This document shows, one piece after another, positions 36,158 to 49,742 of a stretch of DNA of 64,000 nucleotides. The position numbers and the translations under genes were made by a program. The notes below the pieces were generated by a model. The model saw nothing but the letters and a program-made list of their open reading frames with translations. It was not told the DNA's origin and made no database searches. Numbering within the stretch: position 1 is the stretch's first letter; the number at the start of each line of letters is the position of its first letter. The DNA comes from Erodium maritimum (lineage: Eukaryota > Streptophyta > Magnoliopsida > Geraniales > Geraniaceae), in contig OY997592.1 of assembly GCA_963921825.1 (NCBI GenBank), positions 63,074,336 through 63,138,335 of the forward strand, given 5' to 3'.

Positions 36158-37129
36158 TAGGTTTATTATATCAGATATGAGTTCTTTATTTATTTAAGTC
36201 GAATCTCTAAGGTTCATTTCGCCACAGTCTTTACTCGATTGTATGTGACCCTTTAGTATTCATATGACGTTGACAGTGAGATCGAAATCATCATAATCCG
36301 CAAGTTATGGGTAGCTCCTAACAAGGCCCTTAACTACCCAAGTCGCATGAAAACTTGACTTATGTTTTTGTTAGATCATACTACGATAAGTGATCTTATC
36401 CTTTTTCGTTTGGTGATTGTCATGACTGAACAAAAAACATATAAGCATCATCTTTTCTCTAATTCAGTCTATTGTTCTCTTGATCTCGAGTTTGGATTGT
36501 AGGTGACAGACAAATCACACACATGAGCATGCTTCTTTTACAATCCTGCACTCATCAAGGGGAGTCCTAATGACATTTGACTTGTATAAATACAAATGAA
36601 AAGTCCCAATAACCATCACCCATATCACCTCATAAGTATTTATCTATATCCGATCACAACCCTAATAACCATCATATTAGGGCTAGCGTTTAGTTGTATT
36701 AGAGCATGAGTCCATACACATGGATAGTATGGTGATGTCACGGTCATAGGACTAAGAGCTACTATGATAGTTTAGAGGTACTCACGTCTCATATTTTATG
36801 GAGTATTCTCAAGATAGGTCATCCAATATCAAACTTCTTAACAACTGTGATGTTAACTCATATCTCTATATTCATGATCAGTAAAATGTGATTTTCTAAT
36901 CAACCATCACACCAGCTCTAACTATTGGTTTAGGTTACAGACGAATGAATAGACTTACTCATTTTTTTCTAAGAGTTCTACTATCGAAAAGTTGTGCCCC
37001 GATATCTTATAAATATTAGTTTATTCATATAATTAACATTACATCAAATGATAATGAATGCTCTTTTCCAACTTTATTAATCACAAAGACACATTGGTTT
37101 ATCAATGCACAAAAAAGCATTGTTGTAAT
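36158..37129. other. Unassigned intergenic sequence
   Basis: AT-rich with moderate complexity and no coding frame. The even composition looks like old transposon sequence, but I see neither ends nor motifs that name a class. Confidence 0.4.
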
Positions 37130-37950
37130 ATGAATGCTAGTGTTCGGGTACTTAGGCGATTCGTTGGACGAAGCATTAAGAATTGAGGTAAGCACAATAC
37201 TCAAATGTATGCAACGGTTTTGCAAGACAATTGTTGAGGTATTTATGGACGAGCGAGCACCTAATCAGGATACAAGCGAGGGTTCCCCGACATGATTAGG
37301 AGTGGAAAAATTTACCAACTACATTGCAATGAACCTTTGGACGAAGAGATCATCACGGGCATCCAACCATAATGTTGGAAGCTGTAGCGTCCCATGATTT
37401 GCTGATTTGGCATGCATATTTTGGATCTGCTGACTCGAATAGTGACATCAACATGTTCAACAACGGACACTTACTCGATGACGTTATTATCGGCCGTGAA
37501 TATGACGTGGACTACGAGATCAACGAGACTCGATACAACCGACCTTATTATTTGGTTGACCACATTGATCCAAATTGGAGTCGGTTTGTGAAGACGATTC
37601 GACATCCTGTCCAACCCAAACATAAACTGTTTTCTAAAGTCCAAGAAGGTGCTCGGAAGGATGTTGAACGAGCTTTTGGAGTCCTTCAAACATGATGACA
37701 CATAATTTCCCGGCCTGCTCGTGTCTGGGACAAGTATACATTGTCGATATCGTGCACACTTGTATCATTCTACACAATATGGTTGTAGAGGAGGAACGCG
37801 ACCGGTACGATAAAGGAGTTGAAAAATGGTATAACAAACCCCCTCCGGACATAATTGATTGGGCACCACCAAAACGATGGCACCACAATGGGCCCTTAAC
37901 CTACCAATACATTGTCGTTCGAGGACATATAAAAAATGATAGCATTAATT
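37130..37950 (+). pseudogene. Degenerate PIF/Harbinger transposase
   Basis: The open part (37372-37695) reads MLEAVASHDLLIWHAYFGSA, SNSDINMFN and RKDVERAFGVLQ, homologous to the catalytic region of the element at 8712-10054, and retains the second Asp and the Glu. It then hits a stop and resumes in another frame with HTCIILHNMVVEEERD. The upstream part, with the first Asp, is scrambled by frameshifts. It is clearly a different, older family member. Confidence 0.85.
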
Positions 37951-38593
37951 GACAATTCCAAAACACACACGGAGAGGATTACGGATCAGACGATTAAGTT
38001 TATGTACTACTTTCTTAACGAAATAATAATTAAGCATATTATAAGTATTGAAATTGAATTTATTTGTTTTCCTTTTGATCAGGGCAAAAAATTTATTTAA
38101 AATCAAATTTGTTTGTATTAGTCAGTATTATTGACTGGATTTATTCGATTTATTTCTATTTTTTCAATATTTAATAAATTCAGTAAAATAATATTATTTA
38201 TCTAGTTACAACAAAGAATCCTAAAGATCTCTGAAAGATGAAGACAACACGAAAAACAACAGATCCTATAATCGAATCCTGGAATCAAAACCTATTGATA
38301 TACATGCTCGTATCATCCATGGTTGTAAGATCACCACCTAATTTGTGTCACTTAAAGAAGGGGGATCGGTTACCTGCTAATTAATTTAGTTAGATTACAC
38401 AAGAACAAAGGACTAGAGATTTTAAAGTCACACATTCTATCCTTCTACTTTCAATATTATTGTACAAGCCCATAACTACCATTACACTAAACATACATAA
38501 ATTTAGTTTGCTGCAACTTCACCTCATGGTTTGAGTGAGAATTCTTTTCACCAGCAACAAGGTTGAGAAGAATTAGGCTGATCCATTTGAGTA
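37951..38593. other. Spacer and probable 3' UTR of the methyltransferase gene
   Basis: AT-rich up to 38220. The rightmost 150-200 bp probably is the 3' UTR of the PMT gene on the minus strand. No other feature is seen. Confidence 0.4.
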
Positions 38594-41500
38594 TCACATA
38601 CGCTTCTCACCCACTAAGACCTTCCAATTTCCAAGAGGTCCCTCAGCTGTTTCATGTAGTGCAGTAACCCATCCCATGGCAGCTGCAGTTTCATTAAGCT
38701 CGCCCATAATTGACACTGAGTCACGTATATAAACATGCCCACTCGGTCTTAGTATTCGATCCATCTCTAGCATGATGGTTGATACATTACACCTGTTGCA
38801 GTTATAAAAACACATTTATTTATAGAATATGTAAGTTTTTCCATACCACAATGGCTGCACAAATTAACAATAATATGATATTGGGGACCAACGCTTGCTT
38901 GCCTAACTGGTCAAGCACTTGAGCTTGGGTCCATGTGACCAAGGTCCAAGTCCCAACAGTGGTATCTCTGAAGTCTTTTCACTCCGATTTCGGTTATGCC
39001 TCTGGGATTCTCTATCCAACTTCGGTTAGGCCTTTTAATCTCTCACCAATTCATGTTGGGTCAAGTGTCAAAAATAGACCTCCATTCTACATTAGGGGTG
39101 GTCTTGAGCCCAAATCTTGATACATTTAAATAATTGCTGATAAAAATAATAATCTGATATTTGGAATCGATACCTCTTTTGCTCGGAGGAGAAAAGTCCT
39201 GCTGCATGCAGTAGATCATATGTTCTTGGGTATGTATCAAATGGCTCACACCTGATGAAAACGAAGGTATATTACACACAAATTAAAGTGACCCTCATTC
39301 CCAACTCCATATACAAATGCAAACCTGTCCCAAACAAGGAGATAAACTCTAACCAATAGAAAGAAAGAGAAAGGCATTTATTAATGGTATGTACAGCCAG
39401 TTCTTCAATTGGTAGTACAAGACTGCTAGTTTGATGATAACTACCCTTTTGAATTGACCACGTTCAGAAAACTACCTTTTGACAATGTGAACTTTAAACT
39501 ACCCTTTTGTAAATTCCGTTAAAATGACCAAAATTTTCTTAAAAAAAATATTAATGACACATTTGCCCCTTTAAAGTAAAAGAACTATGAAAATAACAAA
39601 AAAAATAAAGATTTATATCATAATAGTTATGAAAATGATTTTTTAATTATTTATGGGAAAAATCATTTTCCAAAAGGTCTAGGGGCTAAATAGTCACTGT
39701 TTCAAAACTAACAGAAATCTAATTTGTGTACGTGTGCAAAGTCCAAATTTTGTCACAAGGTAGTTTTCCAAACGCGGGCAATTCAAAATGGGTAATTTTA
39801 AGCAATTCACCCTTGATAATAGAAGCAAAAATGAAACCACATAACGTAGGGCGAATAGCACTTACCAGTCATGCACAACTCCAATGAGTCCACGATCATA
39901 TATAACAGGCAATGTATTGAACCCACTAACAGGAACAACATTCATAACCCAACAATCAATCTGGAAATCAAGCAATGCTGCAGCAAACCTGCCAAAGTCA
40001 AAATCACAAATAAATCATAAGTATTACAGTACACGTATACTTTCAGAAAGCTACCACAAAATAACATGTGATAGGTGACAAGGGTACTATTTAAGATTAT
40101 ACCCTCCAAATCCAGCCCTCATGTCCATCACATTACGAAATTTTAACTCTTTCCAGTGGTAAGCATGAACATAACCACCTATTATTTCATTCCAAAAATT
40201 TGACTCTGCTTTGAAGACATCTTCTGTTGATACCCGTGTGTCTACTTTTATGCTCTGAAGCCTGTCTGGCCGATGCTGAAGGCGTGCAGGCCAAGAAGGA
40301 ACATTATTTCCATAACCATCACTGGGTAACATAGAGATACATGCCTTCAGACCCACGTACCTACAAAAGAAAATATCACATGTTACCTGATTATCATGGC
40401 ACCTTCTCTTTTTCTAGGTAAGTCTTACCAGACACCAATAAACCATACCAGAACATTTTGTCACATCATTATAAAAGCTAATACTATTAGAATTGTCCAT
40501 AGCTTGTTCCCATTTTCTGAAACACCTTGAGGTGCCTCATGAAACCAAGTAGGCTTCCCCAAAATGCAGAAAAACTATCCAGTTAGAGGCTCCCATCACA
40601 TCACTAGGGACATGATACTGTAATCAATTCATCGTTTATGATTCAAATGGCAATGAATGCTCAGAAGTTGCTAAATTCTATTTTACAAATCGCACTAACA
40701 TTTGGCAAAATCCATTTCTCCTACTTGTTACACAGTATTCAGATCATGTTCCAATTAGCACATTAACTGCCAATTTACTTAATGTGGACTTGACAAACAG
40801 ATCACTGCACAGGAAAAAAACATCAACTTAGAAAAAAACCAGAGTTTATTAATTATATATTCAGTTTTATTCTGATGCATAAACAAATTGAACTTTAATA
40901 AGTGAGCCAGGGGATACCAAACATCGTCGGGATCATCATTAGAATCACAAATTGGAGGTTGCATTTCATAATCACGATTATGATAGCAGCTATTATTCAA
41001 AGGCTTTTGCCATATTACAATCTCTTCCTCCTCCTTCACCAGTTTCCAACAAATGCGAGAAGCAAGGTCCTGGATTTCTGTACATACACACACAGGAAGA
41101 TAACAAGATTCTAAGCAACATGATTATTAACTTCTATGGTACTTAACTAGTGAATGCACAAACGATAAAGGTGAGATGGTGAAAAGGGGCACAAAAAAGC
41201 AAGAATAAGAGTCTCCATCATTTAATATGGCATCAACCCTGTTAACCTAATGTAAGTGTTTGATTCTTGGACACCCCAAATAAACTAAACTATTTTTCTA
41301 TACATCCATCCCTTTAAGCCATAATGGGCTCTCTATCCAGCTCTATTCAGCTCACGTGCAACAGCAAGTAGACATGCAAGTTAAGGGACAAGTTAGCGCA
41401 AAAAAATTATAATTGGGTTGCCAACTATAGCTTGTGCTTACAGCAGAAATGATCCTCTAATACTATTTACTAATTTTTATTTTTTTGATCAGCAATTCTA

Positions 41501-44500
41501 ACTCTAACTCCTAACCTAACCTCTCCCCCCAAATTTGCTACCTGCTAGAGTTCAAATAATAAATATAGAAATTAAGATACCTTTACACTGTTTTCCAAAC
41601 TATGCTTACATTTATAATGATGCTTCAGACTTACAATGGAAAAAAATTTGAAGATAACATCTACCTTTCCACTGCTCTTCCGAGTTCTCCTCATGCTTAC
41701 TACTAGACTGTGCTGACCAAGCAAAATATCCTCCTGCTCTTAGCATCCTGTTGGCCTCAAGGAGTAAAGCTCCGTCTTCATTACAACCAAACAAAAGAAC
41801 AATCAGTATAAAGGTTCAGCAATCCGCAAGTGGAAAAATGTTTCTAGGCGAGATTTCTTTGTGATAAGGAAATTATAGAATTACTGATAACCAAAGAGTT
41901 CAGCATGAATGAATGAGTTGAAGTTTTAGGTCAAAAGGTTTTAAAATATAGTCAAGTACTAAAGCAGAATAATGCACAGGACTTCATGGACCAAAGATAG
42001 GTGAATAATTACTACATTAAAATGGGGAAATGGTGTACCATCACGAGTCCAATTAATTCTACACCCGGAACAATGTATAAAGTCAAAACCCTGGCTTGGA
42101 TACAACAAACGATGAGTAGCAAACACTGCTATCATGGCGGGTGCACCACGTTCAAGGGCAAATTGAACTGAGTTCTGATTAACATCTTTTGGAGCTATTG
42201 ACAGGGTAGTCACATTATGTTGTGATAAAAAAGCACCAAAACTAGCCATTCCACAACCAATGTCTAAGACAACTCGGGTGTGTTTGCCAAATTCAATCTC
42301 AGAAACCATCTGCACAATCACGCTAAAAGATGATAATTAATATGAAGCAGAGCAAAGAGCTCATAAACAGAATGACAGAATCGCATGACAACCTTTGAAA
42401 TCTGATTGATATGATGATCAGCTTCATGAATTGTTTTTTCTCCACCTCCCGGAAAGATGAACATATTTCCATCAACCGAAGTCAAATTTGATCCACTTTT
42501 ATCTTCAATCTGGAGTTCATTAGGCAAATTACTGAGCCACACCTACAGTTTTATGGCACCATATAGTTAGTAAGGATAACCACTCACCAGGAAAAATAGT
42601 TAACTAATAGAGAAATCAACTCAAAATAAAAAAGAGAAAGAACATTTATTGGACCAAATTGTTACACTTGGAATAGCAAAAACTTATACAGATATTAACA
42701 ACCACCACTTCCTAATCACTCAGAAGACAGAACTGTTCCCTAGGCAATCCCGGAAAACTGATCTAAAAGGGATGAGCTCCAAGTTATAACACATTCATGG
42801 GAATGATGTGTGCATACTTGCTAGATATAATCTTCCCTTCACAGATGGAGAACTTGTCAGAACAAGGAAACCAGCCAGTGGGAAAGCTATTTCCATAAGA
42901 GTAAGAGAAAGGTAACTGGTGTAATGTCAGGTCATCGACAGTTCTGCACTTTTCCTAAGATACATAATATTAGTCTGGAAATGTACGAGTGTATTTAATG
43001 CAGAGTTTAATTTGAAAAATGACTAAAAAAATCAATGAGAGTCCTTTTGGATATGCTGATATGCTCTAGTTTACTGGAAATTTTACATCTATATTTTTGC
43101 TGTTGGTTTTAGTTTGAAGTTTTTTCTCTGTTGTGGTCGGGCAATTCCGGGCACGATTACAATGAGATGTCAATATAGTAGCACCATTTACATTTGATTT
43201 TCTATTTACACAAGTTAGAAGGCTTCTATAGTACAGTTTAGTAACTGCTAATGAAATTTAATGAGTAAACCTCTCTGTGTTCTTTTAGTTTCCAGACTGT
43301 AGTTCTAGTTAGGGTTACGAGTTCCAAGGTATACAATCTATTAATTAATAAATCTAAAATAATGCAAACATTTCTTATACATTTGTAGGTTGTATTAGGA
43401 TCTAAGTACACTCTTCCTCTAATGCGACTAATAAGGAGCAAGAGGGGATGATTGCCAAGATCTTTTCCCTTTCCCCTTCGATTGTGTTCTTAGTCTGACC
43501 GTGGCTTAGCCGCTTATTAATTGCTTATTAGATCTTTCTTTCTTAACGATTCCTTTATGTCAAATCCTAATCTGACCCTTCATCAATGTTGAACCTATTT
43601 GCACCAGTATATATTGAAATGCTAAAGATGCCACATCATGTATGTCCGTGCACTGCTGTAGTACAATTACAGATCAACAGGATGGGCGACACCAAGAGCA
43701 TTATGTCTTTCACGATCAATCGTTTTTAGCATCTAATTAGGCCTCACTTCACAATCTTGATCAATCTACTCTTTCGCAGTGTACAGTAAAAATTTGAGCC
43801 TTCAACATCTTTTCCTTGGCATTGATTTTCATTGCCACTACTCGTCTTCTCAATCTTCATATGTAATATAGTAATAAATTAACTTCTACACACTTGCCCA
43901 TGAATAGTCAGCAATGCTGATCAATTAGTGAAGGTGCTATCTCCCAGTGTATGAGCTTTCGTCCGATCACAGGTTACATCCTGATCAATCAGTACTCACT
44001 AATTTGTGCAGTAATGCCAAGTACTGAACCTACATATAGGTATTGCATGCTTTTCATCATAAAAACCAAAGACTGGGTTCACAATACCAATTGTATTTCA
44101 AATTAAAGAAAACTTATTAACCCAGTTAGAAAACAATGGTTTACAATGGGCATTTATACAGTAATTGGGCATGGAAGTACTTAGTCTGCATAGAAACTAT
44201 AGTACTAAGATTCTAAACATCCCCAAACAAATTCAATATGATTTTGATCAACAACTAATGCAACACAGTTATCCAAACTCTAAGTATTGAATTTGAAACT
44301 AAAAACCATAAACAAGCACATGAACCAAATTACAAAACATAGCAATAAGAAAAACTGAAGTGCACCCATTTAATTTTACAACAAAAATGAAGAAACATAC
44401 CTGGTCCCTACTCTGAGGCCAAGGTATCGGTGCCCGGTACCCTTTGGGCGGCAGTACCAAGCAATTCAATCCCTCCCCTTCAGGAGGACAATGCCGCTCG

Positions 44501-44928
44501 TACCTCTGATCCCCTATCACTCCAAAATTTCCGATCCTGATCTCCACACTGTCCATACACGGTATGTAATCCCTCATGCTCTCGTCACAAGCCCCGTAGC
44601 TCTCTACCCTCGCCGTCGAAACCCTACCTCCGGTGGTCCTCTGCGGCCCAGCAAAATCCCGCCATTCCTGCACGAAATGCGGATCGTAATCCCCGACAAG
44701 AAACTCCTCCGCCATGACACCGAAGTCGTCCACAATCCCCGTCCTCTGGACCCATGGCGGCGGCAGAAGCGGCGGGCGTTTGGGGATGGCGGTGATTTTG
44801 GAGATGAAGGGGCGGCGAGGGGAGAGGTCGGCAGGGAAGTTGGTGTGGGCGACGAGGGCGAAGAGGCAGAGGACGGAAAAGACGGCTATGGAGATCGCTA
44901 TTGGACCTTCCTTGGGTATGGGTTCCAT
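38594..44928 (-). CDS. Probable methyltransferase PMT (DUF248), PMT11/12-like
   Basis: Golgi type II membrane methyltransferase family linked to pectin methylation (QUA2-like). Nine exons with GT/AG borders and matching phases: 44401-44928, 42393-42542, 42039-42309, 41665-41775, 40918-41077, 40103-40360, 39866-39988, 39174-39251 and 38594-38792. They total 1878 nt, or 625 residues. The protein starts [20 protein letters not shown], whose hydrophobic run is the signal anchor. It contains the SAM motif [15 protein letters not shown], then [56 protein letters not shown] and [17 protein letters not shown]. The start at 44926-44928 is preferred to one 28 codons upstream, which would translate a 31-base G run as poly-Pro. 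The C-terminal half resembles Arabidopsis PMT11/PMT12 most. Confidence 0.93.
39430..39815. mobile_element. MITE-like insertion in intron 7 of the PMT gene
   Basis: The left end (AACTACCCTTTTGAATTGA, then AAAACTACCTTTTGACAA) is repeated inverted at the right (about 39740-39812). The interior is AT-rich with A/T runs. At about 380 bp with long imperfect inverted repeats it is a MITE, perhaps MULE-derived. I could not fix the target duplication. Confidence 0.65.
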
Positions 44929-44961
<33 letters not shown>

Positions 44962-45275
44962 TGTTTCTCGGGGAAATGCGCGAGCTCGACGTTGAAGACA
45001 AGAAATCATCACTACAGCTACTACACTATCTATCTATGAGCTCCTATGGGCTTTGGAACCTGGGACGATTAATCTACTCTACACTCATATTAACTATGTT
45101 GGTGTGGGCGACGAGGGCGAAGAGGCAGAGGACGGAAAAGACGGCTATGGAGATCGCTATTGGACCTTCCTTGGGTATGGGTTCCATCACTACAGCTACT
45201 ACACTATCTATCTATGAGCTCCTATGGGCTTTGGAACCTGGGACGATTAATCTACTCTACACTCATATTAACTAT
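44839..45275. repeat. Tandem duplication over the PMT start codon
   Basis: 44839-45097 (259 bp) is repeated at 45098-45275 (178 bp). The second copy lacks only the 81 bp 44929-45009, which include the 31-base G run and the adjacent 5' UTR. Elsewhere no difference is seen. The duplicated part covers about the first 30 codons plus upstream sequence. Such near-perfect identity next to a homopolymer could be an assembly error that placed two alleles side by side. Confidence 0.92.
44929..44959. repeat. 31-base poly-G run
   Basis: An uninterrupted run of 31 G on the plus strand, directly 5' of the PMT start codon on the minus strand. Similar tracts are 33796-33818 (23 G) and about 52418-52433 (C run). 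Confidence 0.95.
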
Positions 45276-45377
45276 ACTTATCAGTCTATTTTTTAAGTTT
45301 AATCTTCATTTTTGGAAAACTATTGTCCTGCAACAACGTTGATATTGACACGGTCTTACTTCATTTCAAGGTTAAAT

Positions 45378-45635
45378 GTGAGAATGACTTTATTATGCAG
45401 GGAAATTTAAAAGAAGAGAGTCTTAAAAGACTTTGTGTTTAAAATGAGTTTCGTGTGCTTCTCATTATGTGTAGAGAATATATGTTGATACAGAGTTTAT
45501 CTCCTATACAAAATAGATACTAATGAATCTTATATACAAATTCTAAATAGAGGATACTAGTTATATGAAATACAAACTATAGATCTGTTTGTTACAAGAG
45601 AATATATCCAAGATGGTGATATGATTTATCTAACA
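45378..45635 (-). repeat. Probable copia 3' LTR
   Basis: On the minus strand it starts TGTTAGATAAATCA shortly after the end of RNase H, as expected for a copia 3' LTR. The other edge at 45378 is a guess from the next TG...CA-compatible position. The partner LTR is not in the window. Confidence 0.45.
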
Positions 45636-46432
45636 CGCTTCTGTAATCGAAACGTGACATGGAAATATGTTTAGACTGGAACGAAAATCGACAAAGAGAG
45701 CTGACGGAAATCCTTTAGTGAAGATGTTCGCAAACTGGTACGAAGACGGCACATGAAGCACATGAGCCTGACCTGCAGCAACTTTCTCACGTACAGAATG
45801 CAAATCCAGTTCCACATGTTTGGAACGGTGATGTTAAACCAGGTCATCAGACAAATAAACAGAACTAATATTATCACAAAAAACAATAGTAGCGGTAGAG
45901 AGAGGACAATGCAATTCGAGTAGGAGATTACGAAGCCAACAAGATTCGGCGACCACATTAGCAACACCACGATATTCAGCCTCCGCACTAGAACGAGACA
46001 CAACATGTTGTCGTTTGGACGACCAGGAGATAAGATTGGGACCAAGAAATACATAATAACCTCAGGTAGAGCGACGAGTGATCATGCGATGAGACGAACG
46101 GGGAAGAGGAACGGGTAATGGTGGCGGAGCAGGAGCTGGAGTAGGGGAAGGAGTGGATGGTGAATTAAGAGTGCGAAGAGAGGGGAAGGAAGAGGAATAT
46201 GACAAAGATATTGAGGGATTCGACTCAGAGATTGGAGGATCGGGTGGTGCCGAGTAGGAATAATAGTGGATTAGAGGAGAAAGATCATCAGAAGGACCGA
46301 TGAGATAACGAATCGGATGAAGTAGAGGTGTGATAAGATGAATAAGGAAAGATCGTCTCATCAAAAGTTACATGTCGGAAAATGATAATACGTCCAGATG
46401 AGAGATCGAGGCATCAAAAACCACGATGGTTC
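45636..46432 (-). pseudogene. Copia pol C-terminal part: linker fused to RNase H, RT deleted
   Basis: 46062-46432 encodes the end of integrase and the Pro/Ser-rich linker (CLDLSSGRIII, RHVTFDETIF, then SSHRMITRRS). The frame continues directly with GYYVFLGPNLISW, SRSSAEAEYRGVA and the rest of RNase H (to about 45640). The whole RT domain that should lie between is missing, and the expected RRSTSGY reads RRST-stop-GY. Confidence 0.88.
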
Positions 46433-48730
46433 TGTAAAGACCGGGAAATTTGATAGTTCAAATTATTGTTGGAACGTGGCGGGTTGGAGAACGGTTTGAA
46501 AATTTAATCGAATTTTGGATCGAGTTCAAAAAAAAGGGAAAAGAAAAGAAAAAAAGAAGAAGAGAGAAAGCAGCGGATGTTGGGCCAGACTGGCTCGGGC
46601 CCAAACGCGCACAGTACGCACGGGCCCAAGCCCATCACTGCGCCACGTCCAGCCCAAATTCAGCGAAACCCTATCGCTACTTCAGCTTCGTGCGCACACC
46701 ATTCCCGAGAAACCCTCGCCGCTTCGTCTTCTCTCGCGTTCTCTCCCTCCTCGAACTCTCAGTCGCCCTCGCCGTCCTTCCTCGAACCAGAACGTCGGAA
46801 TCAGCCTCTCCCTCTCTTCTCTTCCCTCCTCCAGCCACCAACCACGACCACTCCTCTCTCTCTCACCACCAAAACCCCATCTCCTCTCGCCTCTCACGCA
46901 CGAACCAGATCCAGAGAAAGCACCCCCGCCTCGCCGACCTCCCTCAACACCGTCTCCGTCTCTCTTCTCCCTTCCTCCGACATCACCCTCGTTGGAACCC
47001 ACCATCTCAACCCAGAAGCCCATCTCGCCCCTTCTTCCTCTTCGATTCTTCGAAACCCAGCGACTCCGTCGTCGCCTGAATCTCATCGCGCCCTTTTTCG
47101 AGCCAGATCTTTAACGGTGAGTAATTTCCGGTCTCGATCTATCCTCCCCACCTTCTTCTCCCTGGGAACCGACCTTGAACGGGTACTTTTGGCTGAGTTT
47201 TGGGGTAAGGGAGCTCGCCGGAGTTCTCATATCTCAGATCTGAGTTTCCGTGCCGGCGACGCACCCTTCACCGTGTGTCTGGCCGGAGAAGCCTGGTTTT
47301 GGGCACCAGTACCCCCCACGCTCTTCCAAACCCTCTGACGCCGCCTCGTCGTGAAGAAACATGCCCCTCGAGCGTCACCGCCACCGCCGTCGTGCCGGAA
47401 GACCATCAGAACCCTAGACGCTCACCGGCCCTGAACGGAGCTGGACTCGGGCCTGGGACGACGACCGAGCTTGGGCTTGGGCCTTAGCTCTGGTCCGGGC
47501 CTTGTGCCGGACTGGGTTTGGGCCTCGGGCTCGGGCTATATCTAAGGTTCGGGTCCTGAGCCGGGTTAGGGCCTGGGTCAGGTCTGGATCCGGATTGGGT
47601 CTGGGTTCGGGTCGGACTCGGGTCGGGTCGGGCCGGATCAATTTATTTAATTTATTTAATTAAATAATTGTTTAAAATCAGTTAAATAATTCAAGGACTA
47701 TCGGACTTTTGGACAACCGTTTGGACTTATTTAATAAATTGAGAAACCGTTACGGATTGGACCGGGACTGATACGTCCCCTTTGTGTTAAACCAGGACGT
47801 TACCCCGAGCATGGAGAAGACCGGTGGGGCCAGGACGTCAACAGCTAGGAGACGCAGCCGTCGGCTCTTCAAGAGGTAGGGATTACCTCGAACCCGCTTT
47901 GTTACGGTTTTACTAGAATGCATATAGGGGAACCTAATAAACCGGCTAAAGAACTAGTATGCATATAGGAAACGAACAACTAGCGTAGACGTATCAAACG
48001 GTGAACATTTACGATATCTGTCTTGGAATTGCTGTGCTGGTAGAATCGGGCCATGTCGCGCCCGTAGGACTTGTGTGCTGAATGTATATGTGTATGCCTT
48101 TGATGCTTGAACGGTTAATAAATAACGAACACGAAAACGGGTAGAATTGACTAGAGAACGCATGATCAGTGATTTGAGTGTTTTTCCCTATTTTACTTGA
48201 TATGTTGGATTGGGAATGTTTGGGGATACCGGTTAAGCCGGTGGGGTAACCACGTGGAGAGTGGTATCGGTAAGTGATGGTATGTGCCTGTTGGCGGTGT
48301 TATTATTGAAACATGATTGTGGTTGTGAAAGTGATTGTGATTGTTCTGTGATAGTTAAATTGAGTGTGCCCGAGAGGGTGTCGGTAAGTGATGGTAAGTA
48401 CGGAACAGTGTGAGTGTAATTTAAGGGTCCAAGCATATTGTATTCGGTGTGACATGTCGTTGTTATGTGTGGGCAAGTGTGCCGTGATTGTTCTGATGTG
48501 AATCACTGTTTGTGATATGGTCGGGTGAGTGATAGACCGACGTGATCGTGATTGTGGTGATGATACAGTGGTCACTTGTGGTTGTGATCCTGGTTGTGCG
48601 TGTGATTGCTATTGTTTTGATGAGCGGCCGGTAAAGTGTGAGAGAAGTACTTCTGTCAGGTGTATCGTACCTTCCGGCGCGTAATCGGTAAAGGGTTGTG
48701 ATTGTTGTACTTGGGTTACATGAGAAGAGA

Positions 48731-48985
48731 CGATTTCCCTACCTTCCGTTTATCGGTAAAACCCTGTGTTGAGCACCGCGAGAGATGAGGCCGCGAAGAG
48801 GCGATTTCCCTGCCCTCCGTTTATCGGTAAAATGCTGTGTTGAGCACCGCGAGAGATGAGGCCGCGAAGAGGCGATTTCCCCGCCTTCCGTTTATCGGTA
48901 AAACGTTGTGTTGAGCACCGCGAGAGATGAGGCCGCGAAGAGGCGATTTCCCTGCCTTCCGTGTATCGGTAAAATGATGTGTTCT
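48731..48985. repeat. 71-bp minisatellite in LTR A
   Basis: Units start at 48731, 48802, 48873 and 48944 (CGATTTCCC), an exact 71-bp period, about 3.5 copies. They share TTCCGTTTATCGGTAAAA and GAGCACCGCGAGAGATGAGG. Confidence 0.95.
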
Positions 48986-49727
48986 GCGATGAGGTCGACC
49001 GCCTATCCCGACTTTGTGTTGGGGAAGTTGCGTACGGCTGCGCCGGGCCGAGAGGGTTGCTTCCTAGACCGTGCAAGGGTTACGATTGATGTATTTGAGA
49101 TTGCCTGGATTGACTGAGTATTGTTGTGTTGTGACTTTGGGTGTTCTTCTTTGTTATGAGTTGTGTGTGACCGTGAATGACTCGATCTGATTGTCTGATG
49201 GTGGATTCATGTGTGTGGCTTCCGTGTAAGTTAAAGTGTCGTATTTGTGGTTGTCCTTAAGTCGTTTGTGTAGGGGCTTGGGATGTGGAATCTCGGGACA
49301 GTTTGTGGTCGGGTAAAGTGAAGGTTGTTTAAGTTGGTTATTATGTTCTCGTTGTCGCTTTCTCATTTTAGTCGTTAGAAAAGTTAGCTTAGAAACGTAA
49401 TTGGATGTCTAAACTGGATTGTTCCCCTCGTTGTGTGCCTTAGTCGATTGGATGGTGTTGCTTGGATTGTTTATGATTGTTCTTGTGAGTGTCGTTGACT
49501 ACGTGTTGGGGAATTGTGTTTGGGTTGTTCCGTGGTGTGGCCTCAGGGTAGGCGTTGTGTGGAATCGGTTTTGGTATAGTTGGACTTTGAGTATCCAAGT
49601 TTAAAGAGGGGTCTCGGCTTTTATTAGGTTTAAATGTCGTATTGTGTTAAAACCTTTATTATATTTTAAATTGTGGAAAATCGTTTTGGTAAATTCGAGA
49701 TAAGGAGGTTTTGATGGTTTTCCCTAC

Positions 49728-49742
49728 TGAGCGTCAAGCTCA
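49728..49742 (+). other. Conserved LTR stem-loop, LTR A copy
   Basis: TGAGCGTCAAGCTCA: a 5-bp stem with a 5-base loop, about 300 bp before the LTR 3' end. The same stem with a 4-base loop occurs in LTR B (50844-50857) and both LTRs of C (51457-51470, 59509-59522), always next to CCCTACTGAGCG. Confidence 0.8.

Noticed and set aside
44929-45012. Upstream start for the methyltransferase giving an N-terminal poly-Pro stretch
   Set aside because: The Pro run is translation of the 31-base G tract; the Met at 44928 is followed directly by the signal anchor expected for the family.
46450-47338. Long plus-strand frames (199-253 codons) in LTR A
   Set aside because: Ser/Pro-rich translation in three frames of a pyrimidine-rich LTR block; no domain.
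48731-49076. 108-codon minus-strand frame
   Set aside because: Repetitive peptide from the 71-bp minisatellite, which by length shifts the frame each unit.
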